From: Kitasatospora mediocidica KCTC 9733
GTDB taxonomy: Bacteria; Actinomycetota; Actinomycetes; Streptomycetales; Streptomycetaceae
DNA: 64,000 nt
Reading direction: 5' to 3'
Assembly (NCBI RefSeq): GCF_000744225.1
Contig: NZ_JQLN01000001.1
Coordinates: forward strand, 372,001 to 436,000
Numbering within the stretch: the stretch's first letter is position 1; each line of letters begins with the position of its first letter. The notes under the pieces were generated by a model. The model worked only from the letters and a program-made list of their open reading frames with translations. It had not been told where the DNA came from and did not search any database. The position numbers and the translations under genes were made by a program. Positions 8,049 to 15,492 of the stretch are shown here, in pieces.

Positions 8049-9197
8049 GAACGCGGAGCCTTCGTCGGCCTGACCCGCGCGGTGGATCCGGCCTGCGGTG
8101 GCGGTCAGCCGCCGGCCGCTGCCGCCCCAGCGGGTGGCGATGACCTCGGCCAGGATGGAGACGGCGGTCTCCTGCGGCGTGCGGGCGCCGAGGTCGAGTC
8201 CGGCCGGGGCCGCGAGGCGGGACAACTCCTCTTCGTTCAGCCCGGCTTCGCGCAGGCGGACGAGCCGGTCGCGCTGGGTCGCGCGGGAGCCGAGTGCGCC
8301 CACGTACGCGAGGCGGGGCAGCCGCAGGGCGGTCGCGAGCAGCGGCACGTCGAACTTGGGGTCGTGGGTCAGTACGGCCAGTACCGTCCGGTCGTCGAGC
8401 CGGCCCGCCGCCGCCTCCTCGGCCAGGTACTCGTGCGGCCAGCGCACCACGACCTCGTCCGCGTGCGGCAGACGCGCCGTGGTGGCGAACACCGGGCGGG
8501 CGTCGCAGACGGTGACGCGATAGCCGAGGTACGTACCCAACTCGGCGACGGCCGCGGCGAAGTCGAGGGCGCCGAAGACCAGCAGCCGCGGCGCCGGGGC
8601 GAACGAGCCGACGAAGACCGCGACCTCCTCGCCCTGGCGCTGGCCCGCCCGGCCGTAGTGGGTCAGCACGCTCGTGCCGTGCTCGAGCAGGCCACGCGCG
8701 TCCACGGTCACCGTGCCGTCCAGCGCGGCCGAGCCGAGCGAGCCGGCGGTCCGGTCCGGCCAGATCACCAGCCGGCGGCCGGGCGTGCCCGCTCCGGCGT
8801 TCGCGTCCGCCACCACGGTGGCCGTCGCGACCGGCTCGGCGGAGGCCAACGATGCCATCAGCATCGGGAGTTCGGGGAAGGTCCGACGCGAGAGCGGCTC
8901 GACGAAGACCTCGATCTCGCCGCCGCAGCTCAGGCCGACCGCGAAGGCGTCCTGATCGCTCACCCCGTACCTGCGCAGCACCGGCCGACCGGTGGCCTGG
9001 GCCTGCCGGGCCTCCTCGTAGACGTCCGCCTCCACACAGCCGCCCGACACGCTGCCGACCACCGCGCCCGACTGCGACACCGCCATCGCGGCGCCGGCCG
9101 GCCGGGGCGCACTGCGGAAGGTGCTGACCACGGTGGCGAGCCCGACGCTCTCACCGGCCAGGTACCACGCGTAGGCCTCGCGGAGGACGTCACGCAC
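8046..9197 (-). CDS. XdhC/CoxI family protein (molybdenum hydroxylase maturation)
   Basis: 383 residues from a GTG at 9197. The first half has the XdhC/CoxI domain with VVSTFRSAPRPAGAAMAVSQSGAVVGSVSGGCVEADV. The second half is the Rossmann-like XdhC_C domain, with LLVFGALDFAAAVAELGTYLGYRVTVCDAR and VLTHDPKFDVPLL...YVGALGSRAT. Family knowledge: XdhC proteins bind molybdenum cofactor and insert the sulfurated form into xanthine dehydrogenase-type enzymes. No molybdenum hydroxylase subunits lie next to it. The stop codon TAG (8048-8046) lies in the TA duplication of the adjacent MITE, so the last codons could be altered, although the overall length is normal. Confidence 0.88.
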   Translation of the reverse strand: MRDVLREAYAWYLAGESVGLATVVSTFRSAPRPAGAAMAVSQSGAVVGSVSGGCVEADVYEEARQAQATGRPVLRRYGVSDQDAFAVGLSCGGEIEVFVEPLSRRTFPELPMLMASLASAEPVATATVVADANAGAGTPGRRLVIWPDRTAGSLGSAALDGTVTVDARGLLEHGTSVLTHYGRAGQRQGEEVAVFVGSFAPAPRLLVFGALDFAAAVAELGTYLGYRVTVCDARPVFATTARLPHADEVVVRWPHEYLAEEAAAGRLDDRTVLAVLTHDPKFDVPLLATALRLPRLAYVGALGSRATQRDRLVRLREAGLNEEELSRLAAPAGLDLGARTPQETAVSILAEVIATRWGGSGRRLTATAGRIHRAGQADEGSAF

Positions 9198-9324
9198 GGC
9201 GCCCCCCAGTGGTGGACTCCATCCGGACCGGCCTCCTCGCTGACGAGTCCTTCCAGGATGCCTCACGAGCGGGCCACCCCCCTCCTGGAACCCGCCGGCT
9301 GGAACCCGCTGCCGCGCCCCGGAC

Positions 9325-9654
9325 TCAGCCGGCCCGGCCGGGGCAGTGCCGGGTCGCGCCGAACCCGGTTTCGTGGTCCCAGACATGGGTGCAGCCGGGG
9401 CACTGCAGGTGCAGCAGGCTGCCGGTGTTGGACAGCAGGTAGCGCCAGTGCTCGCCGCAGCTGCGACGCTCACCGCACGGGCCGCAGGAGCGCGAGTCGT
9501 CGCAGTTCGGGCAGGCCACCCACGCCCGGCGCCCGATGTCGGCCTGCGGGTCGATCGGCAGTGGGAGCGCGCGGCAACGGTCGGAGCGGTCCGAGGGGGC
9601 GGCCGGCGCGGACGGGGAGGACGGACGGTGTGCGGCGGGGCGGTGGCGGAACAT
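9325..9654 (-). CDS. Cys-rich zinc-ribbon-like protein under an iron box
   Basis: 109 residues. The N-terminal 45 are disordered and Arg/Pro/Ser-rich. The C-terminal 60 hold a tight cysteine/histidine cluster: CPNC, CGPC, SCGEHW, then LQCPGCTHVWDHE. This resembles two zinc ribbons, but iron or Fe-S binding cannot be excluded. ATG 9654 lies only ten bases from a DmdR/IdeR-type iron box and has no clear ribosome binding site, so the mRNA may be leaderless or nearly so. Iron-dependent repression is inferred. I do not recognise a named function. Confidence 0.7.
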   Translation of the reverse strand: MFRHRPAAHRPSSPSAPAAPSDRSDRCRALPLPIDPQADIGRRAWVACPNCDDSRSCGPCGERRSCGEHWRYLLSNTGSLLHLQCPGCTHVWDHETGFGATRHCPGRAG

Positions 9655-9664
9655 GACTGCGAAC

Positions 9665-9683
9665 TTAGGTAAGGCTTGCCTAT
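9665..9683 (-). promoter_or_regulatory. Iron box (DmdR1/IdeR-type operator)
   Basis: The 19 bases at 9665-9683 read TTAGGTAAGGCTTGCCTAT on the plus strand and match 15 of 19 positions of the actinobacterial iron box TTAGGTTAGGCTAACCTAA, with both TTAGG and CCTA half-sites kept. It lies directly upstream of the Cys-rich gene and would overlap its promoter. By family precedent, iron-loaded DmdR1 would repress. Confidence 0.75.
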
Positions 9684-9766
9684 CTGTCAATCCAGCGGGC
9701 GGCGGCGCTCGGCGTGTCGCGATCCGGATTGGCGCAGACGGGACGGGACGGGGCAGGGTGTCGCCC

Positions 9767-10105
9767 ATGTCCGAACGACGCGACCGCCGCCGCCTCCACG
9801 CCCGCGCCCGAGCCCTCGGGGTCCCCATCGAGCAGGCCGTCCGCCGGCCCACCGCCCGACCGGCGCGTGCCGAGCGGCTGCCCGCGCGGCCGCAGTGGCC
9901 GCGCACCGAGCTGCCGGACCGGGACGTCGATGACGCCCTGCCGGACCGGGACGTCGATGACGTCGACGTCCCGGTCCGGCAGGCGCTGCCGCCGTCACCG
10001 GCGCGCTGCTGCGCGGTCACGCGCACCAGGGAGATCACGGACGGCGGGACCGTCGTGCTGCTGACCCGCCACGCGGTCGACTGCCCGGTCTGGTCCGCCC
10101 GCTGA
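9767..10105 (+). CDS. Hypothetical basic protein with a 9-residue tandem repeat
   Basis: 112 residues, highly basic at the N-terminus (SERRDRRRLHARARALG). Residues 49-66 contain two copies of a LPDRDVDDA unit. The C-terminus, PARCCAVTRTREITDGGTVVLLTRHAVDCPVW, looks like a compact folded segment with three cysteines. GGGGCAGGGTG lies upstream of ATG 9767, a plausible ribosome binding site. It is divergent from the Cys-rich gene and could share control from the iron-box region, but that is a guess. No family recognised. Confidence 0.4.
   Translation: MSERRDRRRLHARARALGVPIEQAVRRPTARPARAERLPARPQWPRTELPDRDVDDALPDRDVDDVDVPVRQALPPSPARCCAVTRTREITDGGTVVLLTRHAVDCPVWSAR
9911..9982. repeat. 27-bp direct repeat running into a 20-bp perfect inverted repeat
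   Basis: Two copies of a 25-base sequence start at 9911 and 9938 (27-base period). The second copy is half of a perfect 20-base inverted repeat, 9938-9957 against 9963-9982, with a 5-base loop TGACG. All of it is inside the hypothetical gene at 9767-10105. Confidence 0.85.
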
Positions 10106-10138
10106 CCGAGGCCGCCGCCGCGCCGCCCCGCCCTCGGC

Positions 10139-11128
10139 TCAGCCCTCCGCGACCGCCGGTTCCAGCAGGGACAGGGTCCGGTTGTCCGCGTCCACCTCCG
10201 CGCGGATCCCCAGGGGCAGGGGCAGGTTCGGCGCGGTGTGGCCGAAGTCGACCTGGGCGAGGACCGGGATGTCGCGCTGCCCCAGGACGTCGAGGACGAC
10301 ATCGCGCAGCTCGACCGTCTCGCCGGCTCCCTGGTACGGCGTGACGTCGCTCGGGATGCCGATCACCATGCCCGCGATCCGGTCCAGCACGCCCGACAGC
10401 CGCAGGGCGTGCAGGTCACCCCAGATCCGCGAGACCGGCCGCTGCACCTCCTCCCAGAACAGGACGGCGCCGTCGAACCGTTCGGCCCCCAGTGCGAACG
10501 GCGTCGACTGCAGGGTGACCAGGCGGTTCAGCAGGCCGCCGACCAGGGGCCCCTGCGCGCGGCCCGGCCGCCAGGCCTCCCAGGAACCCATCGCCGGGAG
10601 CGCGCCCGGCGCCTCGGCCTTGGTGAGCACGCGGGTGTAGAGGTCGACGAGTTCGGACCGCCGGGCCTCGTCGCCCAAGGTGTACCAGTCGCCGCCGAAT
10701 CCGTGGGTGGCGATGTCGGCGTGGAGTCCGACCAGGCCGGTCCTGGCGTGCAGCGCCAGGTGCAGCAGCGAGATGTCGCTGTAGCCGAGGATCGGCTTCG
10801 GGTCGGCCCGGATCGCGTCCAGATCGATCAGGTCGAGATATCCCACGGTCGCCTGGCCCCCGGTGTGCGCGACGATCGCCCGCACCTCCCGGTCGCGCAG
10901 CAACGCGTTGAGCTCGGCCGCCTGTTCGGCCGCGGTGCCCGACGCCCACCAGCGGTGGCGCGCCGGGTCGACCATCGGGCTGACCCGCACGCGGAATCCC
11001 ATCCGTTCCAGCATCGCCACGCCGCGGGCGAGCAGCGGCTCCTCCCCCGGCTCCAGCTGGCCGGAGGGGGCGGTGACGACGACGAGGTCGCCGGGGCGCA
11101 GCGCGCGGGGACGAAGAATCGCGGACAT
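10139..11128 (-). CDS. S66 family peptidase (LD-carboxypeptidase/MccF-like)
   Basis: 329 residues from ATG 11128, preceded by AAGGAG. The N-terminal half has the class I glutamine amidotransferase-like region LRPGDLVVVTAPSG...MLERMGFRVRVSP and the nucleophile loop IVAHTGGQATVGYLDLIDLD. The C-terminal half holds the usual acidic and histidine dyad regions LFWEEVQRPVSRIWGDL and VDFGHTAPNLPLPLG. Family members cleave LD-peptide bonds in murein or inactivate microcin C-type peptides. The nucleophile Ser of the GGxxS loop appears replaced by Thr94, so activity is uncertain. The XRE regulator lies upstream in the same direction after an 89-base gap. Confidence 0.85.
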   Translation of the reverse strand: MSAILRPRALRPGDLVVVTAPSGQLEPGEEPLLARGVAMLERMGFRVRVSPMVDPARHRWWASGTAAEQAAELNALLRDREVRAIVAHTGGQATVGYLDLIDLDAIRADPKPILGYSDISLLHLALHARTGLVGLHADIATHGFGGDWYTLGDEARRSELVDLYTRVLTKAEAPGALPAMGSWEAWRPGRAQGPLVGGLLNRLVTLQSTPFALGAERFDGAVLFWEEVQRPVSRIWGDLHALRLSGVLDRIAGMVIGIPSDVTPYQGAGETVELRDVVLDVLGQRDIPVLAQVDFGHTAPNLPLPLGIRAEVDADNRTLSLLEPAVAEG

Positions 11129-11217
11129 GGGGTTCTCCTTCTTGATCGACAACGCCCGACAACCGCACTGGCAGCGGTGGTATTCCGGTGCGCGGGGGAC
11201 GTCGCCGACGCTGACGG

Positions 11218-12213
11218 TCAGCCGGCGTCGTCCGCTGCGCGCGGGGCGTCGACGTCGTCCGCTGCGCGCGGGGCGTCGACGTCGTCCGGTGCGCACGGGC
11301 CGTCTGCGTCATCGGCTGCGCACGGGTCGTCGGTGTCGCGTTCGGCGTGCCGGGCCGCCAGCACGTCGTGCAGCTGCCGCAGGCCCGCCGCCGAGGGCGA
11401 GCCCGCCTTCGCCTGGTAGATCACCAGGCACTGGTCGGGTGCCTCGGGCAGCCGCAGCGTCTCGAAGTCCAGGCTGAGCCGGCCCACCAGCGGGTGGTGG
11501 ACGATCCGCACCCCGTGGGTCTTGTCGCGCACCGCGTGCGCCGACCAGAGCGCGGAGAACTCCGCACTCCTGAGCGACAACTCCTCGATCAGCCCCGCCA
11601 GTCGGGGGTCCGCCGGATAGCGTCCGGCCATCATCCGCAGGTAGGCCACGATGTCGCGGGCCTCACCCGCCCAGTCCGGGTAGAGCTCGGGTCCGTACGG
11701 GTCGAGGAAGATGAACCGGGCCAGGTTCATCCGCCCGGCCCGTTCACGCTCGGCCGCGCCGAGATGGTCGGTGAACAGCAGCTGGGCCATCCGGTTCCAC
11801 GCCAGCAGGTCCGTCGTCCGGCCGATGATCACCGACGGTCCGTTGCTGAAGGCGTCCACCAGGCCGGCCAGCCCCGGCCGCAACTGCTCCTCCTGGACCG
11901 GCTTGTCGCACGGCTTCGCCGGACGCGCCAGCGCGTGCAGGTGCGCCCGCTCGTCACCGTCCAGGCGCAACGCCCGGGCCAACGCGTCCAGCACCTCCGG
12001 CGACGCGTGCCGGCTCTGCCCCTGCTCCAGCCGGGTGTAGTAATTCACGCTCACCCCCGCGAGCTGCGCCACTTCCTCCCGGCGCAGCCCCTGCACTCTT
12101 CGGTGCCGACTGTCCTCGTCTATTCCGATGTCCGAGGGTCTCAGACGTTTCCGGTACGACTGGAGAAACCTACCGAGCTCCGTACCCCGGGAATCCTTCG
12201 ACGTGTTCCGCAC
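11218..12213 (-). CDS. XRE regulator with MmyB-like ligand-binding domain and repeat tail
   Basis: 331 residues from GTG 12213, which follows AAGGAC. The N-terminal half has the streptomycete XRE pattern RRVQGLRREEVAQLAGVSVNYYTRLEQG. The middle is the MmyB-like/MLTR domain (PSVIIGRTTDLLAWNRMAQLLF...FLDPYGPELYPDW), which binds fatty-acid-like ligands in studied members. The last 37 residues are a low-complexity tail of about four Asp/Ala-rich 9-residue units. The neighbouring S66 peptidase is on the same strand downstream and may be co-transcribed. Confidence 0.88.
   Translation of the reverse strand: MRNTSKDSRGTELGRFLQSYRKRLRPSDIGIDEDSRHRRVQGLRREEVAQLAGVSVNYYTRLEQGQSRHASPEVLDALARALRLDGDERAHLHALARPAKPCDKPVQEEQLRPGLAGLVDAFSNGPSVIIGRTTDLLAWNRMAQLLFTDHLGAAERERAGRMNLARFIFLDPYGPELYPDWAGEARDIVAYLRMMAGRYPADPRLAGLIEELSLRSAEFSALWSAHAVRDKTHGVRIVHHPLVGRLSLDFETLRLPEAPDQCLVIYQAKAGSPSAAGLRQLHDVLAARHAERDTDDPCAADDADGPCAPDDVDAPRAADDVDAPRAADDAG
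11227..11334. repeat. Four 27-bp tandem repeats at the 3' end of the XRE gene
   Basis: Units at 11227-11253 and 11254-11280 are identical; 11281-11307 and 11308-11334 are diverged copies. They encode DDVDAPRAA-like 9-residue units in frame, so copy-number change would alter only the length of the protein tail. Confidence 0.85.
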
Positions 12214-12630
12214 GGTGGTTGTCCTTCTGGGAGAGGAGATCAAGCCCATTCACGAGCCGGAACGACCAGCATTCGTCATGTCTGGGACAAAAAATGCGCG
12301 TGGCGATCAGTCACCGCAAGCCGAGCCGACGAGGGATATTCCAAGGAAGTGGACGTGGATTCAACCCCCACAATGCCCACGACGCACACGCCGCGGACCC
12401 CCACCCGCGACATTCACATGATCAGTGCGGATCATTATGCAACAAGCAGCAAGCCCCGGGCAAGGCGCGTCCAATCGTCAGGCTCGCACCACCGGCAATA
12501 CCGGGGGTAAACGCACCACCCACCGAAAGCCAATTCGCTTCGAACAGCATCCACCCGGCAAATCCGGACCAAAATATCAACGCCGCACATCAGGGGGCCG
12601 CGGCCCCGCGCGTCCGCAGGGCAAAACACC
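12214..12630. other. Non-coding stretch upstream of the XRE gene
   Basis: About 417 bases of lower GC than the surroundings, with no open frame showing streptomycete codon bias. A small dyad ATGATC-N6-GATCAT lies at 12418-12435 and could be an operator, but nothing anchors it. Otherwise I see only the XRE promoter region and the terminator that follows. Confidence 0.4.
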
Positions 12631-12664
12631 GCCGTCCGCCCCGGCGGAACCCGGGGCGGACGGC
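12631..12664 (-). terminator. Strong hairpin after the DyP-like gene
   Basis: A perfect 14-base stem (12631-12644 with 12651-12664) closes a 6-base loop, twenty bases past the DyP-like gene's stop at 12685. It should end the three-gene redox operon. Confidence 0.75.
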
Positions 12665-12684
12665 GGGACGGACAGCGCGAAAAC

Positions 12685-13761
12685 TCAGCTCCGCACCGCC
12701 GACGCCAGGTGCGGGAAGGCGCGGCCGGCGCGCGGCGGGACGGCGAAGGTGGCGCGGCTTCGCACGTCGATGAAGGCGTTGATGCCGTTGCCGCGCCGCA
12801 CCCCGATCCGGGCGTGGTAGCTCGGGGCGTCGGCGGCGTTCATCATGGCCCGGGTGGCGTTGAAGTCCTCCATCGTGCGCTGGATCGACACGAAGTGGGT
12901 GCCCGGCGACCCCCGGTCAACGGTGCCGAAGTCGCGCCGGTTGATCCGTGGGACCCCGTGCAGCCGGGCCCGGCCGGTGGCCTGCGCGTGGCCGGCGACG
13001 CCGTGCACCCCTGCGGTGGAAGGGAGTTGGTCGGCGTCGCTCGGCGCGTCGTCCACCAGCTTGGCGGCGTCCTCGGCGCTGACGCCGGGCGCGTACATCA
13101 GGGCGCTGCGCTCGTCCGCCTGGTGCTCGTACCAGCTGTCCAGATCGAGTTCCAGGTAGCTGACGTGCATCGTGGTGCCGCCCGCCAGCGGCCCTTCGAC
13201 GATCGTGACGTTCTCCTCCGGTGCCTGGTTGCCCCGCAGCCCCGAGTGGAAGCCGAGCATCAGCGGCGCGTCCGGCGCCACGCCCCGCCCCGGCAGCCGC
13301 TCGGCGGGCAGCGCACCGCCGACGAAGCCCGTGCGCTCCTCGCGCAGGCGCAGCCGCGCGCGCTGGTCGAGCGGACCCGGCCCGAACAGCAGGCCGGCGA
13401 CCTCGGCCAGGCGCTGTTCGTCGTCGCCGGCCAGGTGCAGACAGGCGTCGATGTCCTCCAGCACCGGGTTCTCCCAGCGGGCCATCGGCAGCGGGCGGCC
13501 CACCGGGGAACGGATCGCGGTGTGCCGTTCGAACCAGCCCGGCCCCCAGCCCAGACAGGTCAACAGCCCCTGCGGGCCGTACGGGTAACGCTGCTCCAGC
13601 GTGCTCAGCGCGCGCTCCAGGCGGTCGGCGTCGGCCGCGGTGGGCGTGCCCACCACGTCGAGCATCAGCAGGCGGTGGAAGCGCGGGGCCAGTGGCCGGC
13701 CGGCCTCGTCGGCATGGAAGGTGGACTCCCAGGCGTGCTGGGCGTCGGGCAGCTCGGTCAT
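12685..13761 (-). CDS. DyP-peroxidase-like protein lacking the catalytic Asp
   Basis: 358 residues. Several blocks follow the order of DyP-type peroxidases: PLMLGFHSGLRGNQ near 166-179 in place of the GFKDGxxN motif, then the TGRARLHGVPRINRRDF block, then GTHFVSIQRTMEDFNATRAMM. The GxxDG Asp is Ser here (GFHSG), and I cannot place a proximal heme His at the expected distance before the PR dipeptide. There is no Tat signal, unlike EfeB later in the window. It is probably a DyP-fold relative without classical peroxidase chemistry. The start ATG overlaps the preceding stop (ATGA), so translation is coupled to the NAD(P)H-binding protein gene. Confidence 0.65.
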   Translation of the reverse strand: MTELPDAQHAWESTFHADEAGRPLAPRFHRLLMLDVVGTPTAADADRLERALSTLEQRYPYGPQGLLTCLGWGPGWFERHTAIRSPVGRPLPMARWENPVLEDIDACLHLAGDDEQRLAEVAGLLFGPGPLDQRARLRLREERTGFVGGALPAERLPGRGVAPDAPLMLGFHSGLRGNQAPEENVTIVEGPLAGGTTMHVSYLELDLDSWYEHQADERSALMYAPGVSAEDAAKLVDDAPSDADQLPSTAGVHGVAGHAQATGRARLHGVPRINRRDFGTVDRGSPGTHFVSIQRTMEDFNATRAMMNAADAPSYHARIGVRRGNGINAFIDVRSRATFAVPPRAGRAFPHLASAVRS

Positions 13762-14408
13762 GCGAGGACCTCCCGGGGGGCTGCGCGGTGCAGCGGGGCG
13801 AAGGCGGCGGCCCAGTCGGACGACGGTTCGCCCGGCTCGTTGTAGAGGGCGAAGACGGTGTCGCGGGCGCCGGGGTGCTCGATCGCGGCGACCATCGCGG
13901 CCGCGACGTCGGCGCGTGCCACCATGCCGTCGGCGTAAGGATTCTCAGTGAGAGTCAGGGCGTGTGCGCCGGGCGGGTCGTCGGTGAGCCAGGTGGTGCG
14001 CACGATGGTGTACGGCAGCGGGCCGCTGGTCAGCACCTCCTCCGCCGCGACGCGCCCCGGCAGCAGGGCGGCGTCGATGCGGTTGAGCGGATGGGCGATG
14101 CCGTGGCCCACCGCGAAGGAGCTCAGCAGCACGAAGTGCGGCAGCGGGCGCCCGTTCGCGGTGGCAGCGGCGAGGGCGGCGGCGGCCAGGTCGCGGGTGA
14201 CCTGGTGGGTGTGGCGCCAGACGTCGCCGCGGAGCGGGACGAGCACCAGGGCGTCCGCACCGGCCAGTTGGCGTTCCAGTTCGCGGGCGTCGCCGAGCGG
14301 GTCCAGGACGGCCGCGTCGTGTCCGTGCTGTTCGGCCAGGGTCTTCACGAGGGCGCCGGTGGCCCGGCGGTGCCCCGATCCGGCGATCATGATCCGTGCC
14401 ATGGTCAC
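13758..14408 (-). CDS. NAD(P)H-binding (NmrA/atypical SDR-like) protein
   Basis: 216 residues. The N-terminal IMIAGSGHRRATGALV is a degraded Rossmann glycine motif. Further typical segments are ADALVLVPLRGDVW, PHFVLLSSFAVGHG, TIVRTTWLTDDPPG and a late ADVAAAMVAAIEHP. This is the pattern of NAD(P)H-binding NmrA-like proteins, which act as reductases or redox sensors. GTG 14408 overlaps the preceding stop, and an ATG two codons later is an alternative start. The gene sits in the middle of a coupled operon between a quinone-oxidoreductase-like enzyme and the DyP-like protein. Confidence 0.8.
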   Translation of the reverse strand: MTMARIMIAGSGHRRATGALVKTLAEQHGHDAAVLDPLGDARELERQLAGADALVLVPLRGDVWRHTHQVTRDLAAAALAAATANGRPLPHFVLLSSFAVGHGIAHPLNRIDAALLPGRVAAEEVLTSGPLPYTIVRTTWLTDDPPGAHALTLTENPYADGMVARADVAAAMVAAIEHPGARDTVFALYNEPGEPSSDWAAAFAPLHRAAPREVLA

Positions 14409-15349
14409 ACCCCGCTCTCGACGGTCAGGACGGCCTTGCCGGCCACCTCGCGCTCGCGCAGGGCGTGGACGGCCTTCGGCAGCAGCTCCCAGGAGCCGCG
14501 CCAGCCGACCACCGGCGCCAGGCGCCCGGCGGCGATCTGGTCGAGCAGCACCCCCAGGTCCTCGCCCACCGGCTCACCCGACCCGAAGACCCAGAACGGG
14601 TGCAGGGTCTGGCGCACATGCGCGCGGAAGGAGGAGATCGACACCTCGGCCGACTCCCGCGAGGACGTGCCCAACAGGACGAGGTGTCCCAGCGGCGCCG
14701 TCAGCCCGAGCGCCGCGAGCAGCACCGGACCGCCCACCGACTCCAGGACGAGATCGAACTCGTCGTCCGTCACCTCGGCCAGCGAGGTGACGGTGTGCCG
14801 GGCCCCGAGCGCGGCCAGGTCCACGCTGCGGCGCGTGCCGGTCAGGGCTGTCACCCGGGCTCCGGCGGCGGCCGCGAGCTGGACCGCGAACGTCCCGACC
14901 CCGCCGCTCGCGCCGGTGACCAGCACCCGCTTGCCCAGCAGCGGCCCGCCCCGGCGCAGCGCGCGCAGCGCCGTCAGCCCGGCCACCCCCAGCGTCGCGG
15001 CGGCGCCCAGGTCGACGCCGGCGGGCACCGGGGCCAGCCGGTCCAGCGGGACGACGGCGTACTCGGCCCAGCCGGCGAAGTCGACCATCGCCGCGACGGC
15101 GGTGCCCACCGCCGGGCCCCGGCCGTCGTCGGCCGCGGCGACCACGCGTCCGGCCAGGTCCTGGCCCGGGCGCCAGCCCTCGGGCCGCCGGGCGAGCAGT
15201 GACAGCTCACCGCGGTTGACGGAGAACGCCTCAACGCGCACCAGGACCTCACCGGTCCCGGGCACGGGCACCGGCAGCCGGCGCAGCTCCGGATCCCGGG
15301 TGGTGCCCACGTAGGCCCGCATGTCAGCGGGGAGAGCAAGGGAAGTCAT
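14405..15349 (-). CDS. Zinc-independent MDR-family NADP oxidoreductase (quinone oxidoreductase-like)
   Basis: 314 residues of the medium-chain dehydrogenase/reductase superfamily. The catalytic GroES-like domain contains EAFSVNRGELSLL and GQDLAGRVVAA. The Rossmann domain has RVLVTGASGGVGTFAVQLAAAAGARVTALTGT. No zinc ligands are visible, which fits the quinone oxidoreductase (QOR) branch. It is the first gene of a three-gene operon read leftwards and is divergent from a LysR regulator, the usual arrangement for LysR control of a redox operon. Confidence 0.88.
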   Translation of the reverse strand: MTSLALPADMRAYVGTTRDPELRRLPVPVPGTGEVLVRVEAFSVNRGELSLLARRPEGWRPGQDLAGRVVAAADDGRGPAVGTAVAAMVDFAGWAEYAVVPLDRLAPVPAGVDLGAAATLGVAGLTALRALRRGGPLLGKRVLVTGASGGVGTFAVQLAAAAGARVTALTGTRRSVDLAALGARHTVTSLAEVTDDEFDLVLESVGGPVLLAALGLTAPLGHLVLLGTSSRESAEVSISSFRAHVRQTLHPFWVFGSGEPVGEDLGVLLDQIAAGRLAPVVGWRGSWELLPKAVHALREREVAGKAVLTVESGV

Positions 15350-15393
15350 GACGCCACCGTAGAAGCCGGACCGACCGCGACGGAAAGCTCAAT

Positions 15394-15424
15394 GCGCTAT
15401 CAACTCAGAAGCAGCGCTTATCAA
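15394..15424. promoter_or_regulatory. Candidate LysR operator in the divergent promoter
   Basis: Two related sequences, GCGCTATCAA at 15394-15403 and GCGCTTATCAA at 15414-15424, lie 20 bases apart in the 143-base gap between the oxidoreductase and LysR genes. Their spacing places them about two helical turns apart, as in many LysR sites. The assignment is inference. Confidence 0.45.
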
Positions 15425-15492
15425 TCCGCCACCGCCTATGCTCGCAGCATGGCTTCCCGTACAGGTCCGAGAACCGCGAACGGCCCGCAGCG

